Below, one piece after another: positions 15,448-24,074 of a stretch of DNA of 64,000 nt; the stretch's first letter is position 1, and every line of letters begins with the position of its first letter. The DNA is taken from NCBI GenBank assembly GCA_020402865.1, contig JADBYT010000013.1, forward strand, positions 1-64,000. Reading direction: 5' to 3'. The notes below the pieces were generated by a model, which worked only from the letters and a program-made list of their open reading frames with translations, made no database searches and had not been told where the DNA came from. The DNA is from Bacteroidota bacterium (GTDB lineage Bacteria; Bacteroidota; Bacteroidia; Palsa-965). The position numbers and the translations under genes are program-made.

Positions 15448-16242
15448 ATGGCAAACGAACCGCTGCATGTGCCCACCATGGCCGATTTCGCGGCCCGGGG
15501 CGAAACTCCGGAAATTCTGTTCTGGGTAGGCTGCGCCGGAAGTTTCGACGACCGCGCCCGTAAAATTACCAAAGCCATTGTACGCATTCTGAACCATGTG
15601 GGGATGAAGTTTGCCGTGCTGGGTACCGAAGAATCCTGCACGGGCGATCCGGCTAAACGCGCCGGAAACGAGTTTCTGTTTCAGATACAGGCCATGAACA
15701 ACATTACGGTGCTCAACGGTTATGGCGTAACCAAAATTGTAACCGGTTGCCCGCACTGTTTCAACACCATTAAAAACGAATATCCTGAGCTGGGCGGCAC
15801 TTACGAAGTGATTCACCACACACAGCTGGTGCAGCAACTTATAGACAGTGGCAAGCTGAAAGTGCAGGGCGGCGAGTTTAAAGGCAAGAAAATTACCTTT
15901 CACGATCCCTGCTACCTGGGCCGCGCCAATGGCGAATACGAAGCACCACGCCGCGTAATTGAAAAACTGGATGCCGCGCTGAGCGAAATGAAACGCAGCC
16001 GCGCAAATGGTTTTTGCTGCGGTGCCGGAGGGGCACAAATGTTTAAGGAAGCCGAAAAAGGCAACAAGGAAGTAAACGTGGAACGCAGCGAGGAAGCACT
16101 GGAACTCCAGCCCGATGTGATTGCCGTAGGCTGCCCGTTTTGCATGACCATGATGACTGACGGTGTGAAGCACTTTAATAAGGAAGATAAAACCAAAGTG
16201 CTGGATGTGGCTGAGCTGATTGCACAGGCGAATGACCTTTAA
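15448..16242 (+). CDS. CCG-domain (Fe-S)-binding protein, HdrD/GlpC-like
   Basis: The 264-residue cytoplasmic protein has two cysteine-rich CCG domains of the heterodisulfide-reductase HdrB/HdrD type. The first is WVGCAGS, EESCTGD and TGCPHCFNT; the second is HDPCYLGR, GFCCGAGGAQMF and VGCPFCMTM. These domains bind a noncubane or [4Fe-4S] cluster and receive electrons from a ferredoxin-like subunit, here most likely the membrane protein encoded at 13678. Together the two resemble a split HdrDE or GlpC-type reductase. The true electron acceptor is unknown. Confidence 0.92.
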   Translation: MANEPLHVPTMADFAARGETPEILFWVGCAGSFDDRARKITKAIVRILNHVGMKFAVLGTEESCTGDPAKRAGNEFLFQIQAMNNITVLNGYGVTKIVTGCPHCFNTIKNEYPELGGTYEVIHHTQLVQQLIDSGKLKVQGGEFKGKKITFHDPCYLGRANGEYEAPRRVIEKLDAALSEMKRSRANGFCCGAGGAQMFKEAEKGNKEVNVERSEEALELQPDVIAVGCPFCMTMMTDGVKHFNKEDKTKVLDVAELIAQANDL

Positions 16243-16270
16243 TTGCGGCAAGCCATCAAACTGAATACTC

Positions 16271-16762
16271 ATGAATCATTTAAACGATATGCCGCAGCAC
16301 AGCCGTATCTGGATTTACCAGGCGGCGCGGGAACTGAGTGTGGTGGAGATTGCGGAGACGATGACAAAGTCAGCCGCATTTCTGGCTGAGTGGACATCGC
16401 ACGGAAGCAAGATGAAGGCGGCGGTTGACGTGATGCACAAGCGGTTTATTATTGTGGCGGTTGATGAGCAGGCGGCTGCGGCAAGCGGTTGCGGTATTGA
16501 CAAATCGGTGCGGTTTATGCAGGAACTGGAAAAGCAGCTCGGCGTGGCTTTGTTTGATCGGATGCAGGTGGCTTACCAGAACGCGCAGGGCGAAATTGCG
16601 GCTGCGAAGATGGCCGAGTTTGAGCAGCTTGCCGCCGAAGGCCGTGTGAATGCCAATACACTTGTGTTTAACAACATGATTCAGACGCTGTCTGAACTGC
16701 ACGCAGGCTGGCTGGTGCCAGCACACGCAAGCTGGCATGCGCGACTGATTCCGGCGTTGTGA
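16271..16762 (+). CDS. Conserved Bacteroidota protein (often mis-named ABC transporter ATPase)
   Basis: The 163-residue soluble protein begins near MPQHSRIWIYQAARELS and contains FLAEWTSHGSKMKAAVDVMHKRFIIVAVDE and CGIDKSVRFMQELEKQL. I know this pattern from Bacteroidota genomes, where it is labelled an ABC transporter ATPase, but there is no Walker A or B motif here, so that name is wrong. The GCGIDKS segment and conserved His/Asp residues hint at an enzyme. It follows the CCG protein by 28 bases on the same strand. Confidence 0.8.
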   Translation: MNHLNDMPQHSRIWIYQAARELSVVEIAETMTKSAAFLAEWTSHGSKMKAAVDVMHKRFIIVAVDEQAAAASGCGIDKSVRFMQELEKQLGVALFDRMQVAYQNAQGEIAAAKMAEFEQLAAEGRVNANTLVFNNMIQTLSELHAGWLVPAHASWHARLIPAL

Positions 16763-16823
16763 ACTTGTGTATTATGCGGTGAAAAGGATTGATTTTTTGA
16801 AACACGTGACGATTTGATTAAAT

Positions 16824-16910
16824 AGCCCCGGGCGCAGCGGCACCCCGCAGTTGCAGTATGTACTTTTTGTAGTAACTACGAGGAGTATAGCGGAGCACGG
16901 GAGCGGACGG
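16824..16910. repeat. Possible dispersed intergenic element
   Basis: This non-coding stretch begins with the self-complementary GCCCCGGGC and contains TAACTACGAGGAGTATAGCG, which I recall from intergenic repeats in Bacteroidota. It has weak internal dyads (TACTTTTTGTA / AGTAACTAC). Copy number cannot be judged from one window. Confidence 0.3.
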
Positions 16911-17014
16911 TATTTTAATGCACCTTACTTTCGCTCCGGTAAACAGTGATTTCCCCGGCTGTTTTCAAACTTTTAAGGCATGCGTTTGTTGTGTTTGCAT
17001 TAACTTACAGCGCA

Positions 17015-17539
17015 ATGCTTACACTTACACAACGCCGCATATTGCTGCTCACCACCTTTGTATGGGTGGTAGCCTATCTTTTTATCCCGATCCGCAACGA
17101 TGCGGTGAGCAGTGTGTACGAAGGCATATCGCCTGAAACGCTTAAACTGCGTGCTGAAATTTCAGACAACTACAGCTCGTTGCTCAATTTTAACGGGCAT
17201 CCGGCGGGTATAGCGGGGATTATTTTTTTTCTGATGATGCCGTTTTTTTTGGTGTGGGAATCTTTCAGCATTATGCGTCCGTTTGCTATTCCGGTGCGTG
17301 CATTTTTGCAGTTGCAGGCGCTGCTGCTTTTTCTGGGTGCTCCCTATACTTTTTATATGATTACCTACCAGCACGGCGTATTCAGGGATACGGCGCATGA
17401 AACCGGCATGGCCTGGGGCGGCTGGCTGCTGTGTGTGCAGAATGTGTTGCTGGCTGTGTATTTGTTTTGGGTGCTGGCTGTGCCCGAAGGAAAGGCCGCC
17501 CGCTTTTATAACGAACGGCCTCTGGAACTGCCTGCGTAA
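17015..17539 (+). CDS. Small integral membrane protein of unknown function
   Basis: About four membrane helices are predicted, for example RRILLLTTFVWVVAYLFIP, IIFFLMMPFFLVWESF, LQLQALLLFLGAPYTFYMI and WLLCVQNVLLAVYLFWVLA. No family is recognised. The start is uncertain: ATG 17015 gives 174 residues, while GTG 16946 would add 23 residues with a further hydrophobic stretch. It converges with the carbonic-anhydrase-like gene, with only 8 bases between the stops. Confidence 0.65.
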   Translation: MLTLTQRRILLLTTFVWVVAYLFIPIRNDAVSSVYEGISPETLKLRAEISDNYSSLLNFNGHPAGIAGIIFFLMMPFFLVWESFSIMRPFAIPVRAFLQLQALLLFLGAPYTFYMITYQHGVFRDTAHETGMAWGGWLLCVQNVLLAVYLFWVLAVPEGKAARFYNERPLELPA

Positions 17540-17547
17540 CGCACTAA

Positions 17548-18696
17548 CTACTGCGCCAGCACATCGACCTGATTAATTCCGATCAGATTTACATTGAAAT
17601 GCTTTACGATGAGATTCATGAGCGGATCGTTTTCAATTTTTTTAATGATACGCTCCGTCTGAATTTCGTCGTAACCCATAACCAGCTGATCGGTAAGATG
17701 CAGATGTTTTACGGCGTAGAAAAATCCGCAAATTACATACGGCCCGAACGGCGTAAGCGGCAAATCGAAATTGCTGCCGGTGATGTTGAATAAGAGGTTG
17801 GGCATGTAGCCGCTTGTATGCAGTTCAATGCCTTTCATGCCCAAGTAAAAACGTGCAGCTGCCGTGCGCGACGACATGCGCGGGTCAGACATGCAGAGCA
17901 GGCCGGCAAGCGGTTTTTGTTTTTCGGCCTGATGGAAAAGAATTTCCTTGCTCATGCGTTCGCCGCCGGCGTGTTTGCGGATAAACTCCTGCACTTCGTC
18001 CCAGAAAGGCACGGCCGGATCGCCACCATCTACACGGATAAGCGAGTGAATGGAATAATCCTGAATACCGGCCGTGATGGCAATATCGAGCGTTTTTAAA
18101 TCGGCATCGTTTTTTATGGCGCGTTCGAGTATGGTGCGCTGGTTACGCGGATGTGTACGCAGCAGGTCGATGCTTTTGATCCAGTCGCCCGCCAGATAAC
18201 CATCGTGGTTGTAAACCATGCGCAGCAGTGTGCGTATGTCTTCATACTCATTTACATGAAGTGTTTTGCCTTTTACGGTAAACGCTGGTTTTTCTTCGAG
18301 CAGGAGCTGTTCAATTTCAATAGCCACGGCCGAAGCGCCCAGCATACCACAATTTAAGGGCGAGCCGTCCACAATATGCAGATCATGTACGTGGCTGATG
18401 TATTCTTTTGACGAGTCTTCGGTTAAGTGGCCGTGACTTTGAATGTGCACGTAGAAACGTACCGGACGGTTTGCATTGCGGCTTTGGCGGAGTTCCTGTT
18501 CAATGGTGCGTTTAATATCCATCACCACATCGGGCGTAACAAACGAGCCTGCAGCGCGGATGACGTGAAAATCGACATCAATCTGCCGCATGTGAAAGCG
18601 TGCAATTACGGTATTGATGGCATCAATGTGAAGTTGCGAAAGGTCGCGTGCATCGGCACAACCGAGGAGAATATGTACTTCGTGTTCGCGTAACAT
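17548..18696 (-). CDS. Beta-carbonic-anhydrase-like protein
   Basis: The 382-residue cytoplasmic protein begins with HILLGCADARDLSQ, which matches the CxDxR signature (metal-binding Cys and Asp/Arg dyad) of beta-carbonic anhydrases. The second metal site, normally HxxC, is not obvious: the corresponding strand reads RFYVHIQSHGHLTED, with His but no Cys. The remaining 220 residues (about 160-382) form an extra domain not found in simple carbonic anhydrases. It may be an enzyme with altered metal ligands or a non-catalytic relative. It is flanked by a terminator upstream and overlaps no neighbour. Confidence 0.6.
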   Translation of the reverse strand: MLREHEVHILLGCADARDLSQLHIDAINTVIARFHMRQIDVDFHVIRAAGSFVTPDVVMDIKRTIEQELRQSRNANRPVRFYVHIQSHGHLTEDSSKEYISHVHDLHIVDGSPLNCGMLGASAVAIEIEQLLLEEKPAFTVKGKTLHVNEYEDIRTLLRMVYNHDGYLAGDWIKSIDLLRTHPRNQRTILERAIKNDADLKTLDIAITAGIQDYSIHSLIRVDGGDPAVPFWDEVQEFIRKHAGGERMSKEILFHQAEKQKPLAGLLCMSDPRMSSRTAAARFYLGMKGIELHTSGYMPNLLFNITGSNFDLPLTPFGPYVICGFFYAVKHLHLTDQLVMGYDEIQTERIIKKIENDPLMNLIVKHFNVNLIGINQVDVLAQ

Positions 18697-18727
18697 AAGT
18701 GGTTGGGGGAGAATGAGTGTGAAATGA

Positions 18728-18757
18728 AAAAAGACGGTAAGGTGCTACCGTCTTTTT
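18728..18757. terminator. Terminator downstream of POT gene
   Basis: AAAAAGACGGTA (18728-18739), loop AGGTGC, then TACCGTCTTTTT (18746-18757). With A/T runs on both arms it can work in both directions. It lies between the stop of the POT gene (18772) and the start of the next minus-strand gene (18696). Confidence 0.9.
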
Positions 18758-18771
18758 CCACGAAATAAAAA

Positions 18772-20490
18772 TCAGGAATATTGTTTGAGAATGGCGTTGA
18801 GCCGTTTGAGCATAAACAACATAATAAGCGTGGCAAAAATAAGCAGCCCGAAATTAACCAGGAAGAAATACGCTTTGTTATCATAGCTGTCCCACATGGA
18901 GGCCAGCACGCCCGAAAGTTTGTTGCCAAGCGAAGTGGCGAGGAACCAGCCGCCCATCATTAACGCTGTAATGCGCGCCGGACTTAGTTTTGAAACCAGC
19001 GAAAGCCCCATTGGACTGAGGCAAAGCTCGCCCACGGTTACTACGCCGTAAGCACCAATGAGCCACCACGGACTTACTTTCACTGCGCCGTTGCTTCCTG
19101 CATACACAGCGGCTACCATTACTAACGTGGAAAGTCCGCTGATGAAAAGGCCGAGTGCAATTTTTGAAGCGGTGCTGGGTTCTTTGCGCCGGCGTGCCAG
19201 CCAGGCAAACAAGGCTACGATAGGGAAGGTGAGAATAACCACCCAGCTGGGGTTTACCGACTGGAAGATTTCGGTGTTAAGTGTTACTACCGGTTGGCCG
19301 GGAGGGGGCATTTTTTCGGGCGGAAGGTTTTTGAAGTAGTCGTTTTGGGCCACCACTTTTTTCTCTTTGGGCTTTTGTTCTTGGGTGAGATCGGGTTTGC
19401 CGTCTTTGCCTTTGGGATAGATCATTACTACTTTACCGGCCGCATCTTTTTCATACTGCTTGCGGAAATGCGCATCGGTAAGTGTAATGGTATCGGGCTT
19501 GGAACTGATTTTTTTGGCAAAGCCCAGCCAGTCGAGCGGTTTGGCTACGGCAGCGGGCATTTCGCGGTCGGTATATTTATTGGCCCAGGTGGTGAGTGCG
19601 GTGCCGTTTTGTTTGAACACGGCCCAGAAAATAACCACTACGGCAAAAATGGCGAGCATGGCGCCCACGGGTTTTTTCTCGTTGGCATTGCTGCGCGCGT
19701 AAGTGGCCACATAAAAGCCAACTACCGGCAGGGCGCCAATAAGAAATGCATCGGTTGAATCGCTGCCGAAGATATTGCCCGGAATCATCCAGCCCAGAAT
19801 ACCGGCCAAAATGGCGGGCATAATGGTGGTGCCCATAATTTGCATCATGCTCATATCGCCCTGCTGAACGGGCTTGAGTACATCGGCATGTTTGTAGTGG
19901 CGGTTACCGGCCACAAAAATCAGTACGCCCAGAAACATGCCAATGCCCGCACACATAAACGCAGCGCCCCAGCCATAGTGGTTGCGCAACGAGGCTGCAA
20001 AGAAATTGCAGATGCAGGCGCCAATATTTATTCCCATGTAAAAAATACTGTAGCCCGAATCTTTCAGCGACGCGTATTTTTTCTCGTTATACAAGTTGCC
20101 AAGCAATGTGGAAATATTGGGCTTGAAAAATCCGTTGCCGATGATGATAAGCACCAGGGCCGTCCAGAATGCAAACATGCCGTTTACCGCCAGCAAACAG
20201 TAGCCTGCACCCATGAGCAAACCACCTACTACAATTGATTTGCGGTAACCCATAATACGGTCGGCAAGCAGGCCGCCCACAAACGGTGTTAAAAATACCA
20301 GCGCAATGAACGTTCCATATATATCGGCCGATTCGGTGGTGGACATGCCAAAACCGCCTTCTTTGTCGGATGCTTCAAGGTATTGTGTAAAAATGCCAAT
20401 GATGAGATAATATCCGAAGCGTTCCCACATTTCCGAAAAAAAGAGAAAGGGAAGCCCGGCAGGATGTCTGAGCTTTTCAGTTGTTGTCAT
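18772..20490 (-). CDS. POT/PTR family proton-coupled oligopeptide transporter
   Basis: POT proteins import di- and tripeptides with protons through the inner membrane. The 572-residue product carries the family signature FFSEMWERFGYY (about 16-27; the ExxER proton site), GTFIALVFLTPFVGGLLADR, and further POT motifs such as YSIFYMGINIGACICNF. About 12-14 helices are predicted. A soluble, lysine-rich loop of about 110 residues between central helices (about 305-415, with KPDTITLTDAHFRK) is longer than in classic DtpT and is typical of some Bacteroidota homologues. It is transcribed alone with its own terminator. Confidence 0.93.
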   Translation of the reverse strand: MTTTEKLRHPAGLPFLFFSEMWERFGYYLIIGIFTQYLEASDKEGGFGMSTTESADIYGTFIALVFLTPFVGGLLADRIMGYRKSIVVGGLLMGAGYCLLAVNGMFAFWTALVLIIIGNGFFKPNISTLLGNLYNEKKYASLKDSGYSIFYMGINIGACICNFFAASLRNHYGWGAAFMCAGIGMFLGVLIFVAGNRHYKHADVLKPVQQGDMSMMQIMGTTIMPAILAGILGWMIPGNIFGSDSTDAFLIGALPVVGFYVATYARSNANEKKPVGAMLAIFAVVVIFWAVFKQNGTALTTWANKYTDREMPAAVAKPLDWLGFAKKISSKPDTITLTDAHFRKQYEKDAAGKVVMIYPKGKDGKPDLTQEQKPKEKKVVAQNDYFKNLPPEKMPPPGQPVVTLNTEIFQSVNPSWVVILTFPIVALFAWLARRRKEPSTASKIALGLFISGLSTLVMVAAVYAGSNGAVKVSPWWLIGAYGVVTVGELCLSPMGLSLVSKLSPARITALMMGGWFLATSLGNKLSGVLASMWDSYDNKAYFFLVNFGLLIFATLIMLFMLKRLNAILKQYS

Positions 20491-20634
20491 GTGGTGAAAA
20501 TAAGAAAATCGGGCGGACTTTGGTGGTTGCAGTAATTAGTTCTGGGGTTATACCATCCTCTGATCCAATGAATATGTAGCATGGGACCCACAAACAAAAA
20601 CTGAAGCCTGTGAATTATTTATATTCGAACAATC

Positions 20635-22575
20635 ATGTCTATGTTATCCCGCATCCTGATCAGAATATTTCCGGCTGTATTGTTGTTTGCAATGCTTCAG
20701 GCATTCTGGATGCCCAAAGTGGGTGGCGGCGATGTGAAGCCACGTATTTTAAACTATCCGGACGATAAGGAGCATTATCTGCAACTCATCAACGCAACCT
20801 ATCTGGGCAATGAAAAACGCAACTACTACGGCGATTCGCTGCCTGATTCGTTAGGTGTGGTGTGGCGGTGCTGGCTGGGAAAAGGCACCACTGTGGTGAG
20901 CAGAGAGAAAGGGGAGGAGGAATGGTTTGGTGCCGGCTGGACCGGGCAGCCGCTGCTGGTGCGCGAGGGCGGGAGGCTTATGCTTTTGCAGGGTGCATTT
21001 GATCACCGGCTGAAGAAGATTGATGCTTTCACGGGTACGCTGGTGTGGGAATATGCGTTTGATGATGTGATAAAGGGCACGGCCACACTATGGGAAAATG
21101 CAGCGGCAGCCGATACACTCAACAGGTTGGTGGTGATGCAGGGCAGCCGTGCCGGGTGCGGGCTGCAGCGTGAACGGGCATACAGTTTCAGGGCGGTGTC
21201 GTATTACACGGGCGCTGAGCTTTGGCGTATGAACATGGTGCACGGCCCTAGTTACAGCCGCGACTGCGATGCATCGGCGCTGGTGCTGGGTGATACGGCC
21301 TACATCGGGCTGGAGAATGCCAGCTTTGTGAAATTTATGCCCGGCCACACCACCCGCGATACAGTGCAGCAAAGCGTGTATGCCGTGCCGGAAATTGTGC
21401 AGCAGCTGCCGCTTTCAACCGACCGCGATGCGGCGCTGCACGGCGGCAATCTGGTTACGGAAGCCTCGCCGGTGCGCATTGGCAACCATTTGTACATTGC
21501 CTCCGGCGCGGGGCATGTGTTTGGCTACAACCTGCACACACAATGTATCGACTGGGATTTTTACATTGGTGCTGATCTCGACGGTACGCCGGTGGTTACA
21601 GCCGACAGCTGCCTGCTTGTGCCGGTGGAGAAGCAGTACATTGCCGGCTGCGGCGGTGTGTTTAAGCTCAATCCCCGCCGCGCGCCGGAGCAGTGTGTGG
21701 ATTGGTACTTTCCCACCGGCGATGCCGTGTTTTCGGGCTGGAAAGGCGGTGTGGTGGGCAGCGTGGCTGTGAATGACGCTTATCGAAAACACGATGATTC
21801 CCCGCTGGCGGCTTTTACCGGCATTGACGGTAAGCTATATGTGGTGGAATGGAACAACATACGCCGCGACACCACCGTAACAGGCCCCGATGGCGAAACA
21901 CAATTCCCCTGTCCGAAACTGGTGTATAGCATAGTTACAGGGGCTTCCATTTCCACACCGCTGTTTACACAAAACAGACTGGTTGCCGCAGGTTACAATG
22001 GTATTCGATTATTTGAATATAACCGGGAAGGCCGGTTTACGCAGCTTGCACATCATACCGGTATATTTGAAGCCACGCCTGTTGCACATCAGGGCCTTGT
22101 GTACGTGGCCTCGCGCGATGGGTATTTGTATTGTTTTGGCGGGCGTAAAACAGCACTCCAACTGCTGGCTAAGGCTAATGATCCGGTTCCGTTACCCGTT
22201 TTGGCTGCCCAAGTGGAACGTGAAGTTCAGCAAACTGTTACCGTGCATTCGATGCCCGGAAAATTACCGGGTAATTCAGCTCCGAAAAAGATTAATACAC
22301 ATCAATTACCCGAAGAAAAGGTAACACCACCAGCCGAGCCAGACATTACCCGGATTTCAGGTAGTGAACTACCTGTGCTTGTGGTGGGCGTTTTCCGTTC
22401 GCCGGCCAATGCCGGAAGAAGCCGTGATTTATGGATTTCGCGCGGCTATAAAGTAGCTGTGGAGACAAAAAACAATGAGTTGATTTATATTGTTATTCAG
22501 GCTGAAGAAATAAATAGTGTGCTGGCTGAACTTAACAGGAAGTATAATGCAAATGCCTGGATAATGGATAAATAG
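20635..22575 (+). CDS. PQQ-like beta-propeller protein with SPOR-like tail
   Basis: The N-terminus (RILIRIFPAVLLFAMLQAFW) is a signal or anchor segment, so the protein is exported or periplasmic. Most of the 646 residues form a beta-propeller of PQQ-dehydrogenase type, with repeated blades ending in DAFTGTLVWEY, SYYTGAELWRM and GHVFGYNLHTQCIDWDF. No heme-binding CxxCH motif is seen. The last 65 residues (about 580-646, with PVLVVGVFRSPANAGR and VAVETKNNELIYIVIQA) look like a SPOR-like peptidoglycan-binding domain after a Pro-rich linker. This combination suggests a cell-wall-associated sensor or scaffold, but a catalytic role cannot be excluded. Confidence 0.75.
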   Translation: MSMLSRILIRIFPAVLLFAMLQAFWMPKVGGGDVKPRILNYPDDKEHYLQLINATYLGNEKRNYYGDSLPDSLGVVWRCWLGKGTTVVSREKGEEEWFGAGWTGQPLLVREGGRLMLLQGAFDHRLKKIDAFTGTLVWEYAFDDVIKGTATLWENAAAADTLNRLVVMQGSRAGCGLQRERAYSFRAVSYYTGAELWRMNMVHGPSYSRDCDASALVLGDTAYIGLENASFVKFMPGHTTRDTVQQSVYAVPEIVQQLPLSTDRDAALHGGNLVTEASPVRIGNHLYIASGAGHVFGYNLHTQCIDWDFYIGADLDGTPVVTADSCLLVPVEKQYIAGCGGVFKLNPRRAPEQCVDWYFPTGDAVFSGWKGGVVGSVAVNDAYRKHDDSPLAAFTGIDGKLYVVEWNNIRRDTTVTGPDGETQFPCPKLVYSIVTGASISTPLFTQNRLVAAGYNGIRLFEYNREGRFTQLAHHTGIFEATPVAHQGLVYVASRDGYLYCFGGRKTALQLLAKANDPVPLPVLAAQVEREVQQTVTVHSMPGKLPGNSAPKKINTHQLPEEKVTPPAEPDITRISGSELPVLVVGVFRSPANAGRSRDLWISRGYKVAVETKNNELIYIVIQAEEINSVLAELNRKYNANAWIMDK

Positions 22576-22607
22576 TTGTTTACTACGTTTATTTCTGTAA
22601 AAAAGAT

Positions 22608-22636
22608 AACCCCGCTTCCAGACCGGAAGCGGGGTT
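22608..22636. terminator. Bidirectional terminator
   Basis: AACCCCGCTTCC (22608-22619), loop AGACC, then GGAAGCGGGGTT (22625-22636). T-rich sequence follows on the plus strand, and a T-run a few bases on in the minus direction. It separates the plus-strand propeller gene from the end of the large minus-strand cluster. Confidence 0.9.
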
Positions 22637-22749
22637 TTGCATTTGTGTTTCGTCTGAACTGAATCACGACAAAAAGTACGAATGCCGGTATTTGGACAAC
22701 TGAACGAGCAGGAACATTATTTTTTGTATCCAGCACGTTCAATTTTGAA

Positions 22750-23949
22750 TTAGTAAGGCTGTACCGATATGTTAGCCGGGCTTCCGGGGAGCATACCGTT
22801 TTGGCCGGGTACACCCAGATTACCTTTGCCACCGGGTCCGGAAGAATTACCGTTACCATTGTGTTTGCCACCGGTACCGCCGCTGCCGCCGTTTCCGCCG
22901 TTTCCACCTTGTCCGCCCTGACCGCCTTGTCCGGCAGGAGCAGGAATAGCATTGGTGAGTACTTTACTGATAAAGCTTTGCGGCACATATACGAGTACGT
23001 TGCCCTGCGCGTTGGCGCCGTTTCCGCCTGTACCGCCGGGACCACCATCGCCGCCTTGTCCGCCGGCGGCACCGCTTCCGGCGCCATTGCCGGTGCAGCC
23101 GCAGGTTACACCGTTACCGCCGTTACCGCCGTTTCCGCCAGTTCCGCCAGTTCCGCCGGTTCCGCCGGTTCCGCCGGTTCCCGATTGAGTGAATACAGAA
23201 AGTGCATTGCCGGTAACGCTGGCAAACTCCAGTGTAGCCGCCAAACTGGCAAGGCCCGTGCCGCCATTGTTGCCATATCCGCCGGTTGTACCTCTGCCGC
23301 CGGGGGTGCCGTTGGTACCGCCCGGTCCGGCAATACCCGCGCTCGAGCAGTAGCCATTGTTGCCGTTACTTCCCGGTGAACCGGTACTTCCCTGTGAACC
23401 GGTATTTCCGTTCGCACCTGCCACACCCAGCACATTGAAATCACTGTTGGGCGAAAGGGGTGAACCGTTACGCACCAGTGAATCAGCTGTAAGTGTAAGC
23501 ACGGTGTTCTGTACAACGGCATACGACTGATCGTTCATGGTAAGTGTGCCGATGTTCAGAATTACCGGGCTTGCGGATGTACCCAGGTTTTGCATGCCGT
23601 TCCAGGTCACATTATCGTCCGATTCAGCGGTAACATCCATGGGGAACAAGTGAGCAATGGCACTGCGGTCGGTATCAGACAACGTGGCATTACCGAAAAT
23701 AAAGGCATTTACACGGCGTGTAATGGCATCAGAGCTCATATCATCGGCCGGGCTGCTTATGGCAATGTGGCCGAATAATGCTGCTTCACGTTCTGCTCTT
23801 TCGGCGGGCGTATAAGCGAAATCATATAGTTCACACAGTGCGTCCACATTGGGAACAGAAATAGTGCTGCGAATTTTCATTCCGCTTTTCAGCGCATTTA
23901 CATTGTGCCCGAGTTTTTCGGCACGTTGCCAGAAATTGAGTTTTGACAT
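22750..23949 (-). CDS. Polyglycine/collagen-like repeat protein (399 aa)
   Basis: The N-terminal 150 residues form a compact domain (MSKLNFWQRAEKLGHN; AERAEREAALFGHIAIS). The rest alternates beta-strand blocks with long Gly-rich runs in period three (GGTGGTGGTGGTGG, GGQGGQGGNGGNGG, GANGNTGSQGSTG). Such GGX runs can form packed polyglycine II helices, as in phage tip adhesins of the gp38 type, or collagen-like loops. A tri-residue period with Asn/Thr and little Pro favours polyglycine II. There is no signal peptide. The start at 23949 excludes an implausible upstream extension to 24138. It is a paralogue of the next gene (24075) and ends the cluster. Confidence 0.8.
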   Translation of the reverse strand: MSKLNFWQRAEKLGHNVNALKSGMKIRSTISVPNVDALCELYDFAYTPAERAEREAALFGHIAISSPADDMSSDAITRRVNAFIFGNATLSDTDRSAIAHLFPMDVTAESDDNVTWNGMQNLGTSASPVILNIGTLTMNDQSYAVVQNTVLTLTADSLVRNGSPLSPNSDFNVLGVAGANGNTGSQGSTGSPGSNGNNGYCSSAGIAGPGGTNGTPGGRGTTGGYGNNGGTGLASLAATLEFASVTGNALSVFTQSGTGGTGGTGGTGGTGGNGGNGGNGVTCGCTGNGAGSGAAGGQGGDGGPGGTGGNGANAQGNVLVYVPQSFISKVLTNAIPAPAGQGGQGGQGGNGGNGGSGGTGGKHNGNGNSSGPGGKGNLGVPGQNGMLPGSPANISVQPY

Positions 23950-24074
23950 TTGTGTTGGATTTTTTTGCAGGCATTGTACAATTGCTTTCGTATAAACGGG
24001 CCCTGTTTTACGAAACCAGCACGGAAAGCCAGCTAAGGTTAATTGAATTAGATTGAGGAAAGAACGAATTGATA

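Noticed and set aside
16271-16762. ABC transporter ATPase annotation for the 163-residue protein
   Set aside because: No Walker A, signature or Walker B motif is present.
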